Assembly (NCBI RefSeq): GCF_003478505.1
Contig: NZ_QUFI01000010.1
Coordinates: 51,689 to 115,688 of the forward strand
DNA from: Clostridium sp. AF27-2AA
GTDB lineage: Bacteria > Bacillota > Clostridia > Lachnospirales > Lachnospiraceae
Reading direction: 5' to 3'
Length of the DNA: 64,000 nucleotides
This document shows positions 44,310 to 53,383 of the stretch, piece after piece (the stretch's first letter is position 1; the number at the start of each line of letters is the position of its first letter). The position numbers were made by a program, and so were the translations under genes. Under the pieces are notes generated by a model. That model saw only the letters and a list, made by a program, of their open reading frames with translations, was not told the origin of the DNA and searched no databases.

Positions 44310-44346
44310 TGAATTTTATTTTGTAAAGAAAAGGAGAACTTTATTT

Positions 44347-44712
44347 ATGATTCAGTTCAATCACTTTAACTTCAACGTTTTAGATCTGGAAAAAAGTCTG
44401 AAATTCTACAAAGACACGCTGAACCTGGAACCGGTTCGCGAAAAGAATGCTGCAGATGGATCTTTCAAACTGGTCTATCTCGGTGACGGCAGCAGTAACT
44501 TCACCCTGGAACTCACCTGGCTCCGTGACCGCAACGAACCATATAATCTCGGTGAATGCGAATTTCATCTTGCTTTCGTAACCGATGAATACGAAAAGCT
44601 TCATGAACAGCATAAAAAGCAGGGTGTTATCTGCTACGAGAACGAGGCCATGGGAATCTACTTCATTTCCGATCCCGACGGATACTGGATTGAAATTGTG
44701 CCAGTCAAATAA
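44347..44712 (+). CDS. VOC/glyoxalase-like metalloprotein
   Basis: 121 residues, a two-module VOC fold: FNHFNFNVLDLEKSLKFYKD at the start, ECEFHLAF at the second metal-ligand strand, and DPDGYWIEIV at the end. It is close to lactoylglutathione-lyase-like proteins; the probable metal ligands are His6, Glu in LELTW, His in EFHLAF and Glu in WIEIV. The substrate is unknown; methylglyoxal-type compounds are typical. AAAGGAGAACTTTATTT precedes the ATG. In-frame ATGs upstream only read through parS-2 and are not starts. Confidence 0.85.
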   Translation: MIQFNHFNFNVLDLEKSLKFYKDTLNLEPVREKNAADGSFKLVYLGDGSSNFTLELTWLRDRNEPYNLGECEFHLAFVTDEYEKLHEQHKKQGVICYENEAMGIYFISDPDGYWIEIVPVK

Positions 44713-44731
44713 AAATTTAAATCATGTTCAC

Positions 44732-44929
44732 GAAAGGTCCGAAGCAGGCCGGGACGGTAGCCCGCTGCGCAAAATATAAGTGCTGTGTTCGGACGATGTG
44801 GCTGACAGCCGTTTGCGGATAGTCGGACTGACCGTCCGCCTCCCGAAAACGTCAGTCACCACATAGCCGGACACATTGCACTTTTATTTATGCTACGCGA
44901 GCTACCGTCCCGGCCTGCTTCTGCTTTCC
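44732..44929 (+). repeat. Long 3' hairpin element A (downstream of the VOC gene)
   Basis: The outer arms at 44741-44761 and 44901-44921 are perfect 21-bp inverse copies. Inside, CTGCGC/CGCG, AAGTGC/GCACTT, GTGTTCGG/CCGGACAC, ATGTGG/CCACAT and CTGAC/GTCAG pair in nested order toward an apical CGGAC-tgacc-GTCCG hairpin near 44824-44838. It starts 20 bp after the VOC stop. The core is repeated in element C on the opposite strand with altered but still paired stems. No coding potential is evident. Confidence 0.75.
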
Positions 44930-44954
44930 TGCTATTCTACGGTAATAAAAAACA

Positions 44955-45017
44955 CAGCCAGAATGGTACTGGCAAAAAGCTGAAATTCCCGGCTTTTTAT
45001 CAATACCGTTCTGGCTG
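44955..45017. terminator. Hairpin between elements A and C
   Basis: CAGCCAGAATGGTA (44955-44968) and TACCGTTCTGGCTG (45004-45017) pair, with an inner AAAAAGC/GCTTTTT stem. ATTTTATTTTC follows on the plus strand. It is probably a terminator separating the convergent VOC (plus) and rsmG (minus) transcripts. Confidence 0.6.
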
Positions 45018-45050
45018 ATTTTATTTTCTCTTAGCGGAGCCAATACAGCA

Positions 45051-45229
45051 GAAGCTGGTTATCCCAGCATTCCGCGGAGCATAAATATGGGTATACGTGT
45101 CCGGCTATGCAGCGACTGGTGTTTGAGACAGCGGACGATTAGTCCGACTATCCGCAAACATCTGTCAGCTGCATCGTCCGAACACAATACCCATATTTTG
45201 CGCAGTGGTATGCCGGGATTACCGGTTTC
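45051..45229 (-). repeat. Long 3' hairpin element C (downstream of rsmG)
   Basis: The arms around 45051-45078 and 45202-45229 pair with G-U tolerance (GAAGCTGGTTATCCCAGCAT against ATGCCGGGATTACCGGTTTC). Read on the minus strand its core matches element A: CTGCGCAAAATAT, GTGTTCGGACGATG, CTGACAG, GTTTGCGGATAGTCGGACT, CGTCCGC and ATAGCCGGACAC. Where the stems differ from A, both sides changed (GGGTA/TACCC for AAGTGC/GCACTT; ATGCAG/CTGCAT for ATGTGG/CCACAT). It lies about 35 bp 3' of rsmG in the sense orientation of that gene. Confidence 0.75.
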
Positions 45230-45263
45230 GGACCTGTAGTGGGTTCTGTCTCTATATTGCTTT

Positions 45264-45998
45264 TTACTTCCCTATCGGTTCCTTCGACGGCATCCCTGCT
45301 TTTCTTGGATATTTCTTTGCCGTCTTCGCAATCTTATCGATCACCACCAGTGACCGGTCTGCATCGGCTCCGGTCAGTTCGAAGCGGATGACATCTGCAA
45401 CACTTCCTCCCAAGCTCTCAATTGCCTTTGTTCCCTGCTCCAGTTCCTCGTCAATCTTACCAGACTTATAAGGAATAAACGCACCGCCCACCTTTACAAA
45501 CGGCAGGCAATATTCAGAAAGTGTTGCGGCATTGGCCACGGCACGGGATACGCAGTAATCATACTGTTCCCGATATTTTGCATCCCGTCCAAAATCCTCT
45601 GCTCTTCCATGAATCGTTTCTATATTCTGAAGTCCCAGCTGACTGATCACTTCATTCAGAAATTTGATTCGCTTGTTCAGAGAATCCAGCAGCGTGATTT
45701 TCAAATTCGGAAATGCAATTTTTAATGGAAGTCCCGGGAAACCTGCGCCGGTTCCTACATCAATTGCCGATGCTCTTCTTCCGTCCTGAAGCGGCACTGC
45801 CTTCACCAAAGCCAGACTGTCAATAAAGTGCTTGCTTACTACTTCTTCCAGTTCTGTGATTCCAGTCAGATTCATAACCTTATTCCATTCAACCAGCAGC
45901 TCATAGTAACGGTAAAACTGCTCCATCTGCTTCTCCGACAACACGATCCCCAGTTCCCGGGTCCCCTCCGTCATCTTATCCACAAAAACCTGTTCCAT
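45264..45998 (-). CDS. rsmG: 16S rRNA (guanine527-N7)-methyltransferase RsmG (GidB)
   Basis: 244 residues with the SAM-binding motif DVGTGAGFPGLPLKI, the N-terminal helical segment LVEWNKVMNLTGI, and VSRAVA. It methylates G527 of 16S rRNA. GTAGGAGGAATT precedes the ATG. It is downstream of mnmG in the conserved order, but hairpin elements lie on both sides (D upstream, C downstream). Confidence 0.95.
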   Translation of the reverse strand: MEQVFVDKMTEGTRELGIVLSEKQMEQFYRYYELLVEWNKVMNLTGITELEEVVSKHFIDSLALVKAVPLQDGRRASAIDVGTGAGFPGLPLKIAFPNLKITLLDSLNKRIKFLNEVISQLGLQNIETIHGRAEDFGRDAKYREQYDYCVSRAVANAATLSEYCLPFVKVGGAFIPYKSGKIDEELEQGTKAIESLGGSVADVIRFELTGADADRSLVVIDKIAKTAKKYPRKAGMPSKEPIGK

Positions 45999-46050
45999 AA
46001 TTCCTCCTACGTGGAAAATTCAATTTTATCTTGCTTTTAAACCCTAAGCC

Positions 46051-46232
46051 AGAAACAACCAGGACTGCCGCAAACATAATTTCAGTAGTTTTGGAATATC
46101 AGTTGTACACATCTTGAACACACGTGTCCGAATGTAGCGGATGCAGTCCGATGCAGGCGGACACGTGCTGTGAGAGCAAGCGAACAACGATATCCTAAAC
46201 GGAGGAAACTATGTTTGTGGCAGTCCGTTTCT
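46051..46232 (-). repeat. Long 3' hairpin element D (downstream of mnmG)
   Basis: GGACTGCCGCAAACATA (46062-46078) pairs with TATGTTTGTGGCAGTCC (46210-46226), with an outer AGAAAC/GTTTCT. Inner pairing includes GATATC-containing arms and ACGTGTCCG/CGGACACGT. The apex read on the minus strand contains TCGGACTGCATCCGC, similar to TCGGACTGACCGTCCGC in element A. It begins 8 bp after the mnmG stop, in the sense direction of mnmG. It is more divergent from A and C than they are from each other. Confidence 0.6.
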
Positions 46233-46239
46233 TATGATA

Positions 46240-48123
46240 TTACTTTGAATGCCGCATCTGCTCCAGGTGTACCAGCAGCACGGAAATATCTGCAGGTGAC
46301 ACACCGGAAATACGGGATGCCTGTCCAATAGACACCGGCTTATACAAATTCAGCTTCTGCACTGCCTCGCGCCGCAGGCTGTTCACACTGCTATAATCAA
46401 AATCCGGATCCAATTTCTTTTTCTCCAGCTTCTTAAACTGTGCCACCTGCTGCTGCTGCCGCTTTAAGTATCCCTCATATTTAATATTTATGTTAACCTG
46501 TTCTGCTGTATCATAAGAAAGCTTCGGCCGCTTTTCATCAATCTCGGTTAACATAAAATAGCCAAGCTCTGGTCTGCGCACCAGTTCTGCCAGGGTTGCT
46601 CCCGTCTTTAACGCAGTACTTCCATGACGCTCCAGAAATGCCTGCGTCTTCGGATTTGCGCCTACATTCGTCTTTTCCAGACGTTCTACCTCTGCCTGAA
46701 TGTCTTTCTCCTTCTGAAGCACCTTCGCATAAGTCTCGTCATCTACCAGACCGATCTCATGACCAATTCCGCGCAGACGCAGATCCGCATTATCCTGACG
46801 CAAAAGCAGACGGTACTCCGCACGGGAAGTCATCATACGGTACGGTTCGTGATTTTCCTTGGTTACCAGATCATCAATCAAAACGCCAATGTACGCCTGG
46901 GAGCGATCCAGAATCACCGGTTCCCGGCCAAGCACCTTCATAGCCGCGTTAACGCCTGCCATAAAGCCCTGTACTGCTGCCTCCTCGTAACCGGAGCTGC
47001 CATTAAACTGGCCGCCACTGAACAGGCCGCTGATAGCCTTAAACTCCAGAGACAGTTTTAACTGTCTTGCATTAATGCAGTCGTATTCGATTGCGTAGGC
47101 ATTCCGCACAATCCGCACATGCTCCAGCCCCGGAACAGTACGGTACATGGCATACTGCACATCCTCCGGCAGGGAGCTGGACATGCCGCCCAGATACATC
47201 TCGTTGGTGTAAAGTCCCTCTGGTTCAATGAATACCTGATGGCGGGTCTTATCCGGGAATTTTACTACCTTATCCTCAATGGATGGGCAGTAACGCGGAC
47301 CAGTTCCCTCAATCGCACCGGAAAACAGTGGGGAACGATCCAGATTATCACGGATGATCTGATGTGTTTCTTCATTCGTGTAAGTCAGCCAGCAGGAAAC
47401 CTGCTCCTTCTGTACTGACTCTGGATCCGTGGAGAACGAAAACGGTACCACACGCTTATCGCCGAACTGCTCCTCCATCTTGGAAAAATCAATGCTGCGG
47501 CGGTCCGCCCGGGCCGGAGTTCCGGTCTTAAATCGGAACATTTCGATTCCATTCGCAATCAGGGAATCCGTCAGATGATTGGCCGGCTGCAGTCCGTTCG
47601 GTCCGGTGGCGTTGCTGACATCGCCATAGATACAGCGTGCCTTTAAGTAGGTTCCGGTTGCCAGAACCACGGCTTTTGCGTGGTACACCGCCCCGGAGTA
47701 AGTCTTCACACCGGTAATCTTATGATCCTCCACGATAATTTCCGATACCTCCGCCTGGCGGATCGTCAGGTGATCGGTATTCTCCAGGGTCCGGCGCATC
47801 TGGCGGCTGTAATCCTGCTTATCCGCCTGTGCGCGCAAGGAATGAACTGCCGGCCCCTTGGATTCATTTAACATCTTGGACTGAATAAAGGTCTTATCAA
47901 TATTTTTTCCCATCTCACCGCCCAGGGCATCCAGTTCCCGGACAAGATGGCCTTTGGAGCTTCCTCCGATATTTGGGTTGCAGGGCATCAGGGCAATGCT
48001 GTCGACACTCACCGTAAATACGATAGTTTCCAGCCCCAGCCGCGCGCAGGCTAATGCCGCCTCGCATCCGGCATGACCGGCACCAACTACTACAACATCA
48101 TATGATTCTTCTAAATATGGCAT
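46240..48123 (-). CDS. mnmG: tRNA uridine-5-carboxymethylaminomethyl modification enzyme MnmG (GidA)
   Basis: 627 residues with the FAD-binding [12 protein letters not shown] at the N-terminus, [17 protein letters not shown], and the C-terminal MnmE-binding helical domain. With MnmE it modifies U34 of tRNAs. The start at 48123 ([11 protein letters not shown]) follows AAGGAATAAAACT; the open frame upstream has no site. It lies 25 bp after mnmE. Confidence 0.96.
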   Translation of the reverse strand: MPYLEESYDVVVVGAGHAGCEAALACARLGLETIVFTVSVDSIALMPCNPNIGGSSKGHLVRELDALGGEMGKNIDKTFIQSKMLNESKGPAVHSLRAQADKQDYSRQMRRTLENTDHLTIRQAEVSEIIVEDHKITGVKTYSGAVYHAKAVVLATGTYLKARCIYGDVSNATGPNGLQPANHLTDSLIANGIEMFRFKTGTPARADRRSIDFSKMEEQFGDKRVVPFSFSTDPESVQKEQVSCWLTYTNEETHQIIRDNLDRSPLFSGAIEGTGPRYCPSIEDKVVKFPDKTRHQVFIEPEGLYTNEMYLGGMSSSLPEDVQYAMYRTVPGLEHVRIVRNAYAIEYDCINARQLKLSLEFKAISGLFSGGQFNGSSGYEEAAVQGFMAGVNAAMKVLGREPVILDRSQAYIGVLIDDLVTKENHEPYRMMTSRAEYRLLLRQDNADLRLRGIGHEIGLVDDETYAKVLQKEKDIQAEVERLEKTNVGANPKTQAFLERHGSTALKTGATLAELVRRPELGYFMLTEIDEKRPKLSYDTAEQVNINIKYEGYLKRQQQQVAQFKKLEKKKLDPDFDYSSVNSLRREAVQKLNLYKPVSIGQASRISGVSPADISVLLVHLEQMRHSK

Positions 48124-48148
48124 AGTTTTATTCCTTCCAGCTTTGTTG

Positions 48149-49537
48149 CTATTTTCCCATACAGAATTTTCCAAAAATCTCATTGACCAGATCATCTTCC
48201 ACCGCTTCTCCAATGATGGTTCCGAGCTGCTCATAGGCATCCATCAGGTCAATGGTCAGAAAATCCTCCGGCATCTGATTTTCAATACTCTGTTTTACCA
48301 TGTTCAGGCTGTTTAACGCATTCTGAAGTGCCGTCTTATGCCGCACATTGGTAATCAGGACTTCATCGTTAAAATCAATGCTTCCTTCATAAAAGAGATT
48401 CTGAATCGTTTTCTCCAGTTTGTCAATGCCTGTCTCTTCTTTTGCAGAAATAGGAATGATCGTTTTTCCAGTCTTCTCCTGCAGCATTTCCTCGCTGATC
48501 ACCGTTTCCAGATCGGTCTTGTTCAACAGGACCACAGCCTTCCGGTCACAGATCAATTCCATAATCTGGGCATCATTCTCATCAAGCTCCCTGGAACCAT
48601 CCACCACATAGATGATAAGATCCGCCTCATCTGCTGCCACCTTCGCCCGGTTCACGCCAATCTGTTCCACCACATCATCGGTCTCCCGGATACCGGCCGT
48701 ATCAATAATATTCAGGCTAATTCCGTGCATGCGGATATGCTCTTCCAGTGTATCACGGGTCGTTCCGGCAATATCCGTCACAATGGCACGTTCCTCGCCA
48801 AGAAGTACGTTCATTAAGGAAGATTTTCCAGCATTCGGCTTACCAAGGATTACCGTACGGATTCCCTCAGAAACGACTCTTCCGCTGTCCGCGGAGCGCA
48901 CCAGCTTTTCCATCTCTCCGGTCATCCTGTCCAGTTTTCCACATAGTTCTTCCTCATATCCGTCTAAAGAAATATGCTCCGGATCATCTAACGCCGACTC
49001 AATAAAAGCAATCTGATACAGAATCTGCTCCCGCAGATCCTTCACCTTTTTCGATACAGAACCCTTCAACTGGCTCACAGAACTCTTCACAGCATAATCA
49101 TTCTGCGCGTTGATCACATCAATCACGGCCTCCGCCTGAGACAAATCAATTCGCCCATTTAAAAAGGCCCGCTTGGTAAATTCTCCCGGCTCCGCCGGTC
49201 TTGCTCCATATTTGATTACTGTCTCCAGTATTTTTTTCATCACCAGGACACCGCCGTGGCAGTCAATCTCCACCGTGTCTTCCGCTGTGTAGCTGTGCGG
49301 TCCCCTCATCAGCATCACCAGCACCTCATCCAGCATCTCATCTCCATCGTGGATCATTCCATAATAGATCCGGTGGGATGGTGCCGTATTCAGATCAAAC
49401 TTTCCTTTTTTTCCTGCAAAAATCCGGTTCACAATGGAAACCGCCTGGTCTCCGCTCACCCGGATGATTCCGATTCCGGAACTGCTCATGGCCGTTGCAA
49501 TGGCCGCAATGGTATCTGAACTTCTGTCTTTCAGCAT
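48149..49537 (-). CDS. mnmE: tRNA modification GTPase MnmE (TrmE)
   Basis: 462 residues. The N-terminal tetrahydrofolate-binding domain contains GIGIIRVSG; the GTPase domain has [23 protein letters not shown] and NKTD; and the C-terminus is CMGK, the catalytic cysteine motif. The start at 49537 follows GGAGGAAAAT. It is the partner of MnmG. Confidence 0.96.
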   Translation of the reverse strand: MLKDRSSDTIAAIATAMSSSGIGIIRVSGDQAVSIVNRIFAGKKGKFDLNTAPSHRIYYGMIHDGDEMLDEVLVMLMRGPHSYTAEDTVEIDCHGGVLVMKKILETVIKYGARPAEPGEFTKRAFLNGRIDLSQAEAVIDVINAQNDYAVKSSVSQLKGSVSKKVKDLREQILYQIAFIESALDDPEHISLDGYEEELCGKLDRMTGEMEKLVRSADSGRVVSEGIRTVILGKPNAGKSSLMNVLLGEERAIVTDIAGTTRDTLEEHIRMHGISLNIIDTAGIRETDDVVEQIGVNRAKVAADEADLIIYVVDGSRELDENDAQIMELICDRKAVVLLNKTDLETVISEEMLQEKTGKTIIPISAKEETGIDKLEKTIQNLFYEGSIDFNDEVLITNVRHKTALQNALNSLNMVKQSIENQMPEDFLTIDLMDAYEQLGTIIGEAVEDDLVNEIFGKFCMGK

Positions 49538-49650
49538 ATTTTCCTCCGACTTGGCCTGCTTTGGCCAATCTATCAATAACCCTTAACGAAAAGGAACAAA
49601 AGGCTGCGCAATGCCTGAACGGCAATAGTAACAGCAAAAGCGGATGCCAG

Positions 49651-49671
49651 GTGGTGGTCAGACCACTACCA
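49651..49671 (-). other. Hairpin between jag and mnmE
   Basis: GGTGGTGGTC and ACCACTACC pair in the 216-bp jag-mnmE gap. There is no T-run. A second small inverted repeat, TTGGCC/GGCCAA, lies near 49553-49570. I see no gene in the gap. Confidence 0.4.
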
Positions 49672-49753
49672 GACACCCGCCTGCTATTTCTGTATTGTGC
49701 TCACACAATTATCTGCATGGCATATTTTCGCCTCTCAGGAATTTTGAACCGTT

Positions 49754-50845
49754 TTATGCCTCAGTCGGTGCCGCTGCTTCTTTCTTCCCAGCTGCGGCCT
49801 CTGCCTTTGGCGCTCTGTTCTCCGCGTTTCTGTTTCTTCCGCGGTTATCACGGCGGGAACCATAACGCTCCTTTCTTCCACCTGCCGGAACCTCTTTCTT
49901 TAAAGAGATTACCACATGACGGAACGGATCCTCACCCTCACTCCGTGTCATGACATATTTATCATTCTGAAGTGCAGAGTGAATGATTCTTCTCTCATAC
50001 GGATTCATCGGCTCTAAGGATACCGGATGCTTGGTCCGTTTTACCTTATAAGAAATATTCTTTGCCAGAGTCTCCAGCGTCTCTTTTCTTCTCTCACGGT
50101 AATTCTCGGTATCAAGCTTCACTCTTAAGTAGCCTTCGGTCTCCTTGTTTACCACAAGGCTTACCAGATACTGTAAAGAATCCAGAGTCTGGCCGCGCTT
50201 TCCGATGAGGATTCCCATGTCGTCACCCTCCATGGAAACCAGAAGTTCCCGATCACTGGCATTGTATGCCGTCTCGATAGAAACCTGCATACCCATAGCG
50301 CCAAACACCTGATCCAGGAATTCCTTTGCCGCTTTCTTTACTGCTTCCTCATTGATCTTTACTGCTTTTTTCGGTGCCTCTTCCGCAGAAACCTCTCCAG
50401 CAGCTTCCGGCACTGCTTTCACTTCCTCACACTTCGGAGCCGGCTTCTCAGAAACCGGAGCCTTCGCTGTCGGAGCTGCTGCCTTTGCGCTCTCTGCTTT
50501 CTTTGCGGCTTCTGCCTTCTTTGCCGCCTCAGCTTTTTTAGCAGCTTCTGCTGCCGCAGCAGCCTTTCTGGCCTCCTCGGCTTTTTTCGCCTCTTCTGCC
50601 TTTTTCGCTTCCACAGCTTTCTTTTCTTCCAGCTTCTTTGCCTCAGCAGCTGCCTTCTCCTCTGCCTCGCTCATCACATGGGCGCGGATGATACAGGGTT
50701 TCTTACCAAAGATGCCAAGCAGACCTGCGCTCTCCTTCTGTACCACTTCATAATGAAGATGCTCACTGGTCGTCTGCAGTTCAATCAATGCTTTTGTGAT
50801 TGCCTCGTCCAATGTACTGGCAGAGATTGTAATCTTTCCATCCAT
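49754..50845 (-). CDS. jag: RNA-binding protein Jag (KhpB/EloR)
   Basis: 363 residues. Residues 1 to about 50 are the Jag-N domain (ITISASTLDEAITKALIELQ). Residues about 65-135 are an Ala/Lys/Glu-rich helical linker with repeated AKKAE units, long for the family. A KH-II domain with GKRGQTLDSLQYL follows, then an R3H domain (NPYERRIIHSALQ), then a basic Arg/Asn tail. In streptococci the protein influences cell elongation through RNA binding. It lies 12 bp after yidC. Confidence 0.93.
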   Translation of the reverse strand: MDGKITISASTLDEAITKALIELQTTSEHLHYEVVQKESAGLLGIFGKKPCIIRAHVMSEAEEKAAAEAKKLEEKKAVEAKKAEEAKKAEEARKAAAAAEAAKKAEAAKKAEAAKKAESAKAAAPTAKAPVSEKPAPKCEEVKAVPEAAGEVSAEEAPKKAVKINEEAVKKAAKEFLDQVFGAMGMQVSIETAYNASDRELLVSMEGDDMGILIGKRGQTLDSLQYLVSLVVNKETEGYLRVKLDTENYRERRKETLETLAKNISYKVKRTKHPVSLEPMNPYERRIIHSALQNDKYVMTRSEGEDPFRHVVISLKKEVPAGGRKERYGSRRDNRGRNRNAENRAPKAEAAAGKKEAAAPTEA

Positions 50846-50857
50846 GGTGCTACCCCC

Positions 50858-52165
50858 TTATTTATTATTGTGCTTTTCATTATATCTGGCTACCATATTT
50901 GCCTTGGAGGCCAGACTGCCCGGTTTTGCATCTTTATTATAATAATTGTTGGATGCTTCTACCTGTTTTTTGCTCTTCTCAAGCTTCTCAGCGCGTTCCG
51001 CTTCTTCCTTCTCCTGAACTGCCTGCATATGCTTTAAGCTTGCAGTTGCATTCTGATTTACTTTCTGCGGCGGAAGGCCTTTCTTTGCGCGTTTCTTGTT
51101 AGCCTTCTCAACGTTCTTACGGATCAGCTCATCCATATCTACCTTATCCAGGTAAGAATTTACAACAAGCTGCTGCAGTAACTGGAAGGTACTGCTGGCT
51201 ACCCAGTAGATACCGATTGCTGCCGGGAAGGTAAAGCAGAAAAATACAGACATCAGCGGCATGGTAACGTTCATGCTCTGCATCATCTGGGAGCTCATAT
51301 CTTCCTCATTGTTCTTCTTCGGCTGGGTTGCCATCATTAACTTGGTGCTCGCATACTGGGTCAGACCTGCCAGAATCGGAATCAGCCATGCCAGACTCGG
51401 TACAAAGCTTCCGTTAAACGGGTTGGATGCCAGATTAATGCCAAGGAAGGTATTCATCTTCTCAATGGTAGACGCATTTGTGGAAATGACATCTGCCGCA
51501 TTCGGGAATGCCTGCGCCAGATCATTCCACTGAGCCGGATTCAGCTTGTAGAGAATATCAACCATCTTATTGGCCAGAGCCTCACCGGTCACACCGGTTA
51601 AGTCTCCGATCGGGTTAATGCCCGTTAACGCAATATTGTGGTCGGTCGCAAACTGGAGCAGATTTGCCGCAGCCCCCTCGCTCAGGACAGACGCGGAAGA
51701 AGTTCCGGTCAGTGCATAGACCACATTCAGAAAATGTTCCTTTACCGGCATCACGTAAGCCGGAATGCAATAGATCACGCGGTACAGCGCAAACAGGATC
51801 GGCATCTGGATCACAAGCTGGAGACATCCTCCAGTCATGGATGTGCCGTATTTCTCATAGACAGCTTTTGTCTCCACGTTCATCTTCATCATGGAGTCAT
51901 TGTCTGTTTTGCCCTTATACTTTGCCTGAATAGCCTGAAGCTCAGGCTGCATGACAGCCATCAGCTTGGATGCCTTCTGCTGCTTGATCGTCATAGGGAA
52001 CATCAGTAATTTCACAACCAGGGTAAATAAAATAATGGATAAACCGATGTTAAGCACACCAAAGGAATTGGTGAACGTAACGAGTACATTCAGGATCCAT
52101 CCCAGAATCTGGGAGATCGGACCAAGAATCGCCCCATGAACCTTCGTTAATACTAAGTAATCCAA
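50858..52165 (-). CDS. yidC: Membrane protein insertase YidC/OxaI
   Basis: 435 residues with five or so membrane helices and the family blocks FPMTIKQQKASKLMAVMQPELQ and GGCLQLVIQMPILFALYRVI. There is a long charged C-terminal tail. No lipobox is seen, unlike Bacillus SpoIIIJ. A region of about 90 residues between helices 2 and 3 is larger than in short YidC forms. It inserts proteins into the membrane with or without Sec. Confidence 0.95.
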   Translation of the reverse strand: MDYLVLTKVHGAILGPISQILGWILNVLVTFTNSFGVLNIGLSIILFTLVVKLLMFPMTIKQQKASKLMAVMQPELQAIQAKYKGKTDNDSMMKMNVETKAVYEKYGTSMTGGCLQLVIQMPILFALYRVIYCIPAYVMPVKEHFLNVVYALTGTSSASVLSEGAAANLLQFATDHNIALTGINPIGDLTGVTGEALANKMVDILYKLNPAQWNDLAQAFPNAADVISTNASTIEKMNTFLGINLASNPFNGSFVPSLAWLIPILAGLTQYASTKLMMATQPKKNNEEDMSSQMMQSMNVTMPLMSVFFCFTFPAAIGIYWVASSTFQLLQQLVVNSYLDKVDMDELIRKNVEKANKKRAKKGLPPQKVNQNATASLKHMQAVQEKEEAERAEKLEKSKKQVEASNNYYNKDAKPGSLASKANMVARYNEKHNNK

Positions 52166-52184
52166 TGTGCTACCTCCTCATGTG

Positions 52185-52421
52185 TTACGGAACTGGATCA
52201 TAACCGCCTTCTGCCCATGGATGACACCGGAGTATCCTCTTCACAGACAACCATAAACCTTTCACCACGCCATACCTGGTAAGTGCCTCAATGGCGTATT
52301 GAGAACACGTAGGCGTGTAAATACAGTGAGTTCTTACTTTCAGCGGGGACAAAAAAATCTGATACCCGCGTATCATTAATATAAGAAGCTTTTCGATCAA
52401 ACCTGCAATTCTGTTAATCAT
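52185..52421 (-). CDS. yidD: Membrane protein insertion efficiency factor YidD
   Basis: 78 residues with the hallmark [15 protein letters not shown] and the end [13 protein letters not shown]. The start at 52421 ([11 protein letters not shown]) lies 4 bp from the rnpA stop. An upstream in-frame ATG lies inside rnpA and is less likely. Confidence 0.93.
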   Translation of the reverse strand: MINRIAGLIEKLLILMIRGYQIFLSPLKVRTHCIYTPTCSQYAIEALTRYGVVKGLWLSVKRILRCHPWAEGGYDPVP

Positions 52422-52425
52422 ATTC

Positions 52426-52770
52426 TCACTTCGATTCTTTTTTAATGTTATGCAGTCCGCACAGGTGCATAAATGCACGCTCAATTGTCTTATAATCTGA
52501 GTCTTTTGCGGCAGCGCGCGCTACCACGATGATGTCTAATCCTTCTTCCAATGTGTCCCTGTTCAGCCGGAAACTCTCCCGCACCAGCCGGGCCAGATGA
52601 TGTCTCACCACGCTGTTTCCAACTTTTTTACTGACTGAAATGCCAATCCGGGACTGGCCTCCATCAGTCTTTCTTACATACATGACCAACTGTCTGTTGG
52701 CATAGGATTTCGCAGTCCGGTAAATTGTCTGGAAATCTGAATTTTTCTTAATGCTCGGAAATCGTTTCAT
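52426..52770 (-). CDS. rnpA: Ribonuclease P protein component
   Basis: 114 residues, basic. The family core is [27 protein letters not shown]. The RNR box reads RHHLAR instead of the commoner RNRLKR. It assists the RNase P RNA in tRNA 5' maturation. Confidence 0.94.
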   Translation of the reverse strand: MKRFPSIKKNSDFQTIYRTAKSYANRQLVMYVRKTDGGQSRIGISVSKKVGNSVVRHHLARLVRESFRLNRDTLEEGLDIIVVARAAAKDSDYKTIERAFMHLCGLHNIKKESK

Positions 52771-52794
52771 CTTTTTACCATCTTATTATAATAC

Positions 52795-52820
52795 AAAAGG
52801 CCACAATTTCTTGTGACCTT
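52795..52820 (-). terminator. Partial terminator between rpmH and rnpA
   Basis: AAGGTCACAA and TTGTGGCCTT pair around a 4-base loop with TTTTG following on the minus strand. It probably lets only part of the abundant rpmH transcription continue into rnpA. Confidence 0.65.
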
Positions 52821-52826
52821 GATTCA

Positions 52827-52961
52827 TTAAGCGGATAATTTCGCTCTTCCTTTTGCTCTTCTTGCAGCTAATACTTTTCTTCCACCTGGAGTACTCATTC
52901 TAGCTCTGAAGCCATGAACTTTTGATCTCTGTCTGTTCTTCGGCTGGAAAGTCATCTTCAT
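52827..52961 (-). CDS. rpmH: Ribosomal protein bL34
   Basis: 44 residues: [20 protein letters not shown], then the typical [19 protein letters not shown] and an end in KLSA. AAGGAGGTGCCGCAAC precedes the ATG. It is the first gene of the minus-strand operon next to oriC. Confidence 0.97.
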   Translation of the reverse strand: MKMTFQPKNRQRSKVHGFRARMSTPGGRKVLAARRAKGRAKLSA

Positions 52962-53035
52962 GTTGCGGCACCTCCTTTTTTACATCGCTTATTTGATTGA
53001 ACACATTACGACTATTTTAATTAAACATCTTCTCA

Positions 53036-53064
53036 ATTATATAGAATTCATGCGGGTTCGTCAA
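53036..53064 (-). promoter_or_regulatory. rpmH promoter
   Basis: TTGACG and TATAAT are spaced 17 bp on the minus strand, about 75 bp upstream of rpmH. Confidence 0.8.
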
Positions 53065-53157
53065 GCCTTTTCTTAAAAAAGAATCCGCAGAAAATCCACA
53101 AAAAATAAGCAGCCGCGAAACCCTGCCCACATACCAGGTGTTGATATTGTGAATAAG

Positions 53158-53321
53158 TTATCCACAACTTGTGGATAAGTCTGTTGATAATTTTCACAAA
53201 ACGGCGAAGATTTTTCGGTTTTCATTGAAAATCAGCGGTTTATGGTATACAATGTTTCTAGATTGGGTGCTTTTGCGTATCCACAAACGGGCCCATTTTT
53301 TTCCACATGAACTGTGGATAG
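53158..53321. other. oriC, left part: DnaA-box cluster between rpmH and dnaA
   Basis: A perfect TTATCCACA (53158-53166) is followed by its inverse TGTGGATAA (53170-53178). Near matches are GTATCCACA (53277-53285), TTTTCCACA (53299-53307) and TGTGGATAG (53313-53321). The 422-bp gap from 52962 to 53383 also holds the rpmH and dnaA promoters. Confidence 0.85.
53225..53253 (+). promoter_or_regulatory. Candidate dnaA promoter
   Basis: TTGAAA and TACAAT are spaced 17 bp between DnaA boxes, allowing autoregulation by DnaA. Confidence 0.55.
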
Positions 53322-53383
53322 ACTGCGGCCACAAAGATGCGGAACCGTTCCTATAGATTGATTAAATACAGGAGACTGAACGA

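Noticed and set aside
44293-44346. Longer start for the VOC protein (MFHVKHE...)
   Set aside because: These codons are the parS-2 palindrome read as protein. AAAGGAG and the family N-terminus mark 44347.
44732-46232. Reading the hairpin elements as an insertion sequence or CRISPR-like array
   Set aside because: There is no transposase frame, no target duplication was recognised, and no regularly spaced short repeats. The elements are single long hairpins oriented with the upstream gene.
53171-53356. 61-codon frame just before dnaA
   Set aside because: It overlaps DnaA boxes and the dnaA promoter and has no ribosome-binding site.
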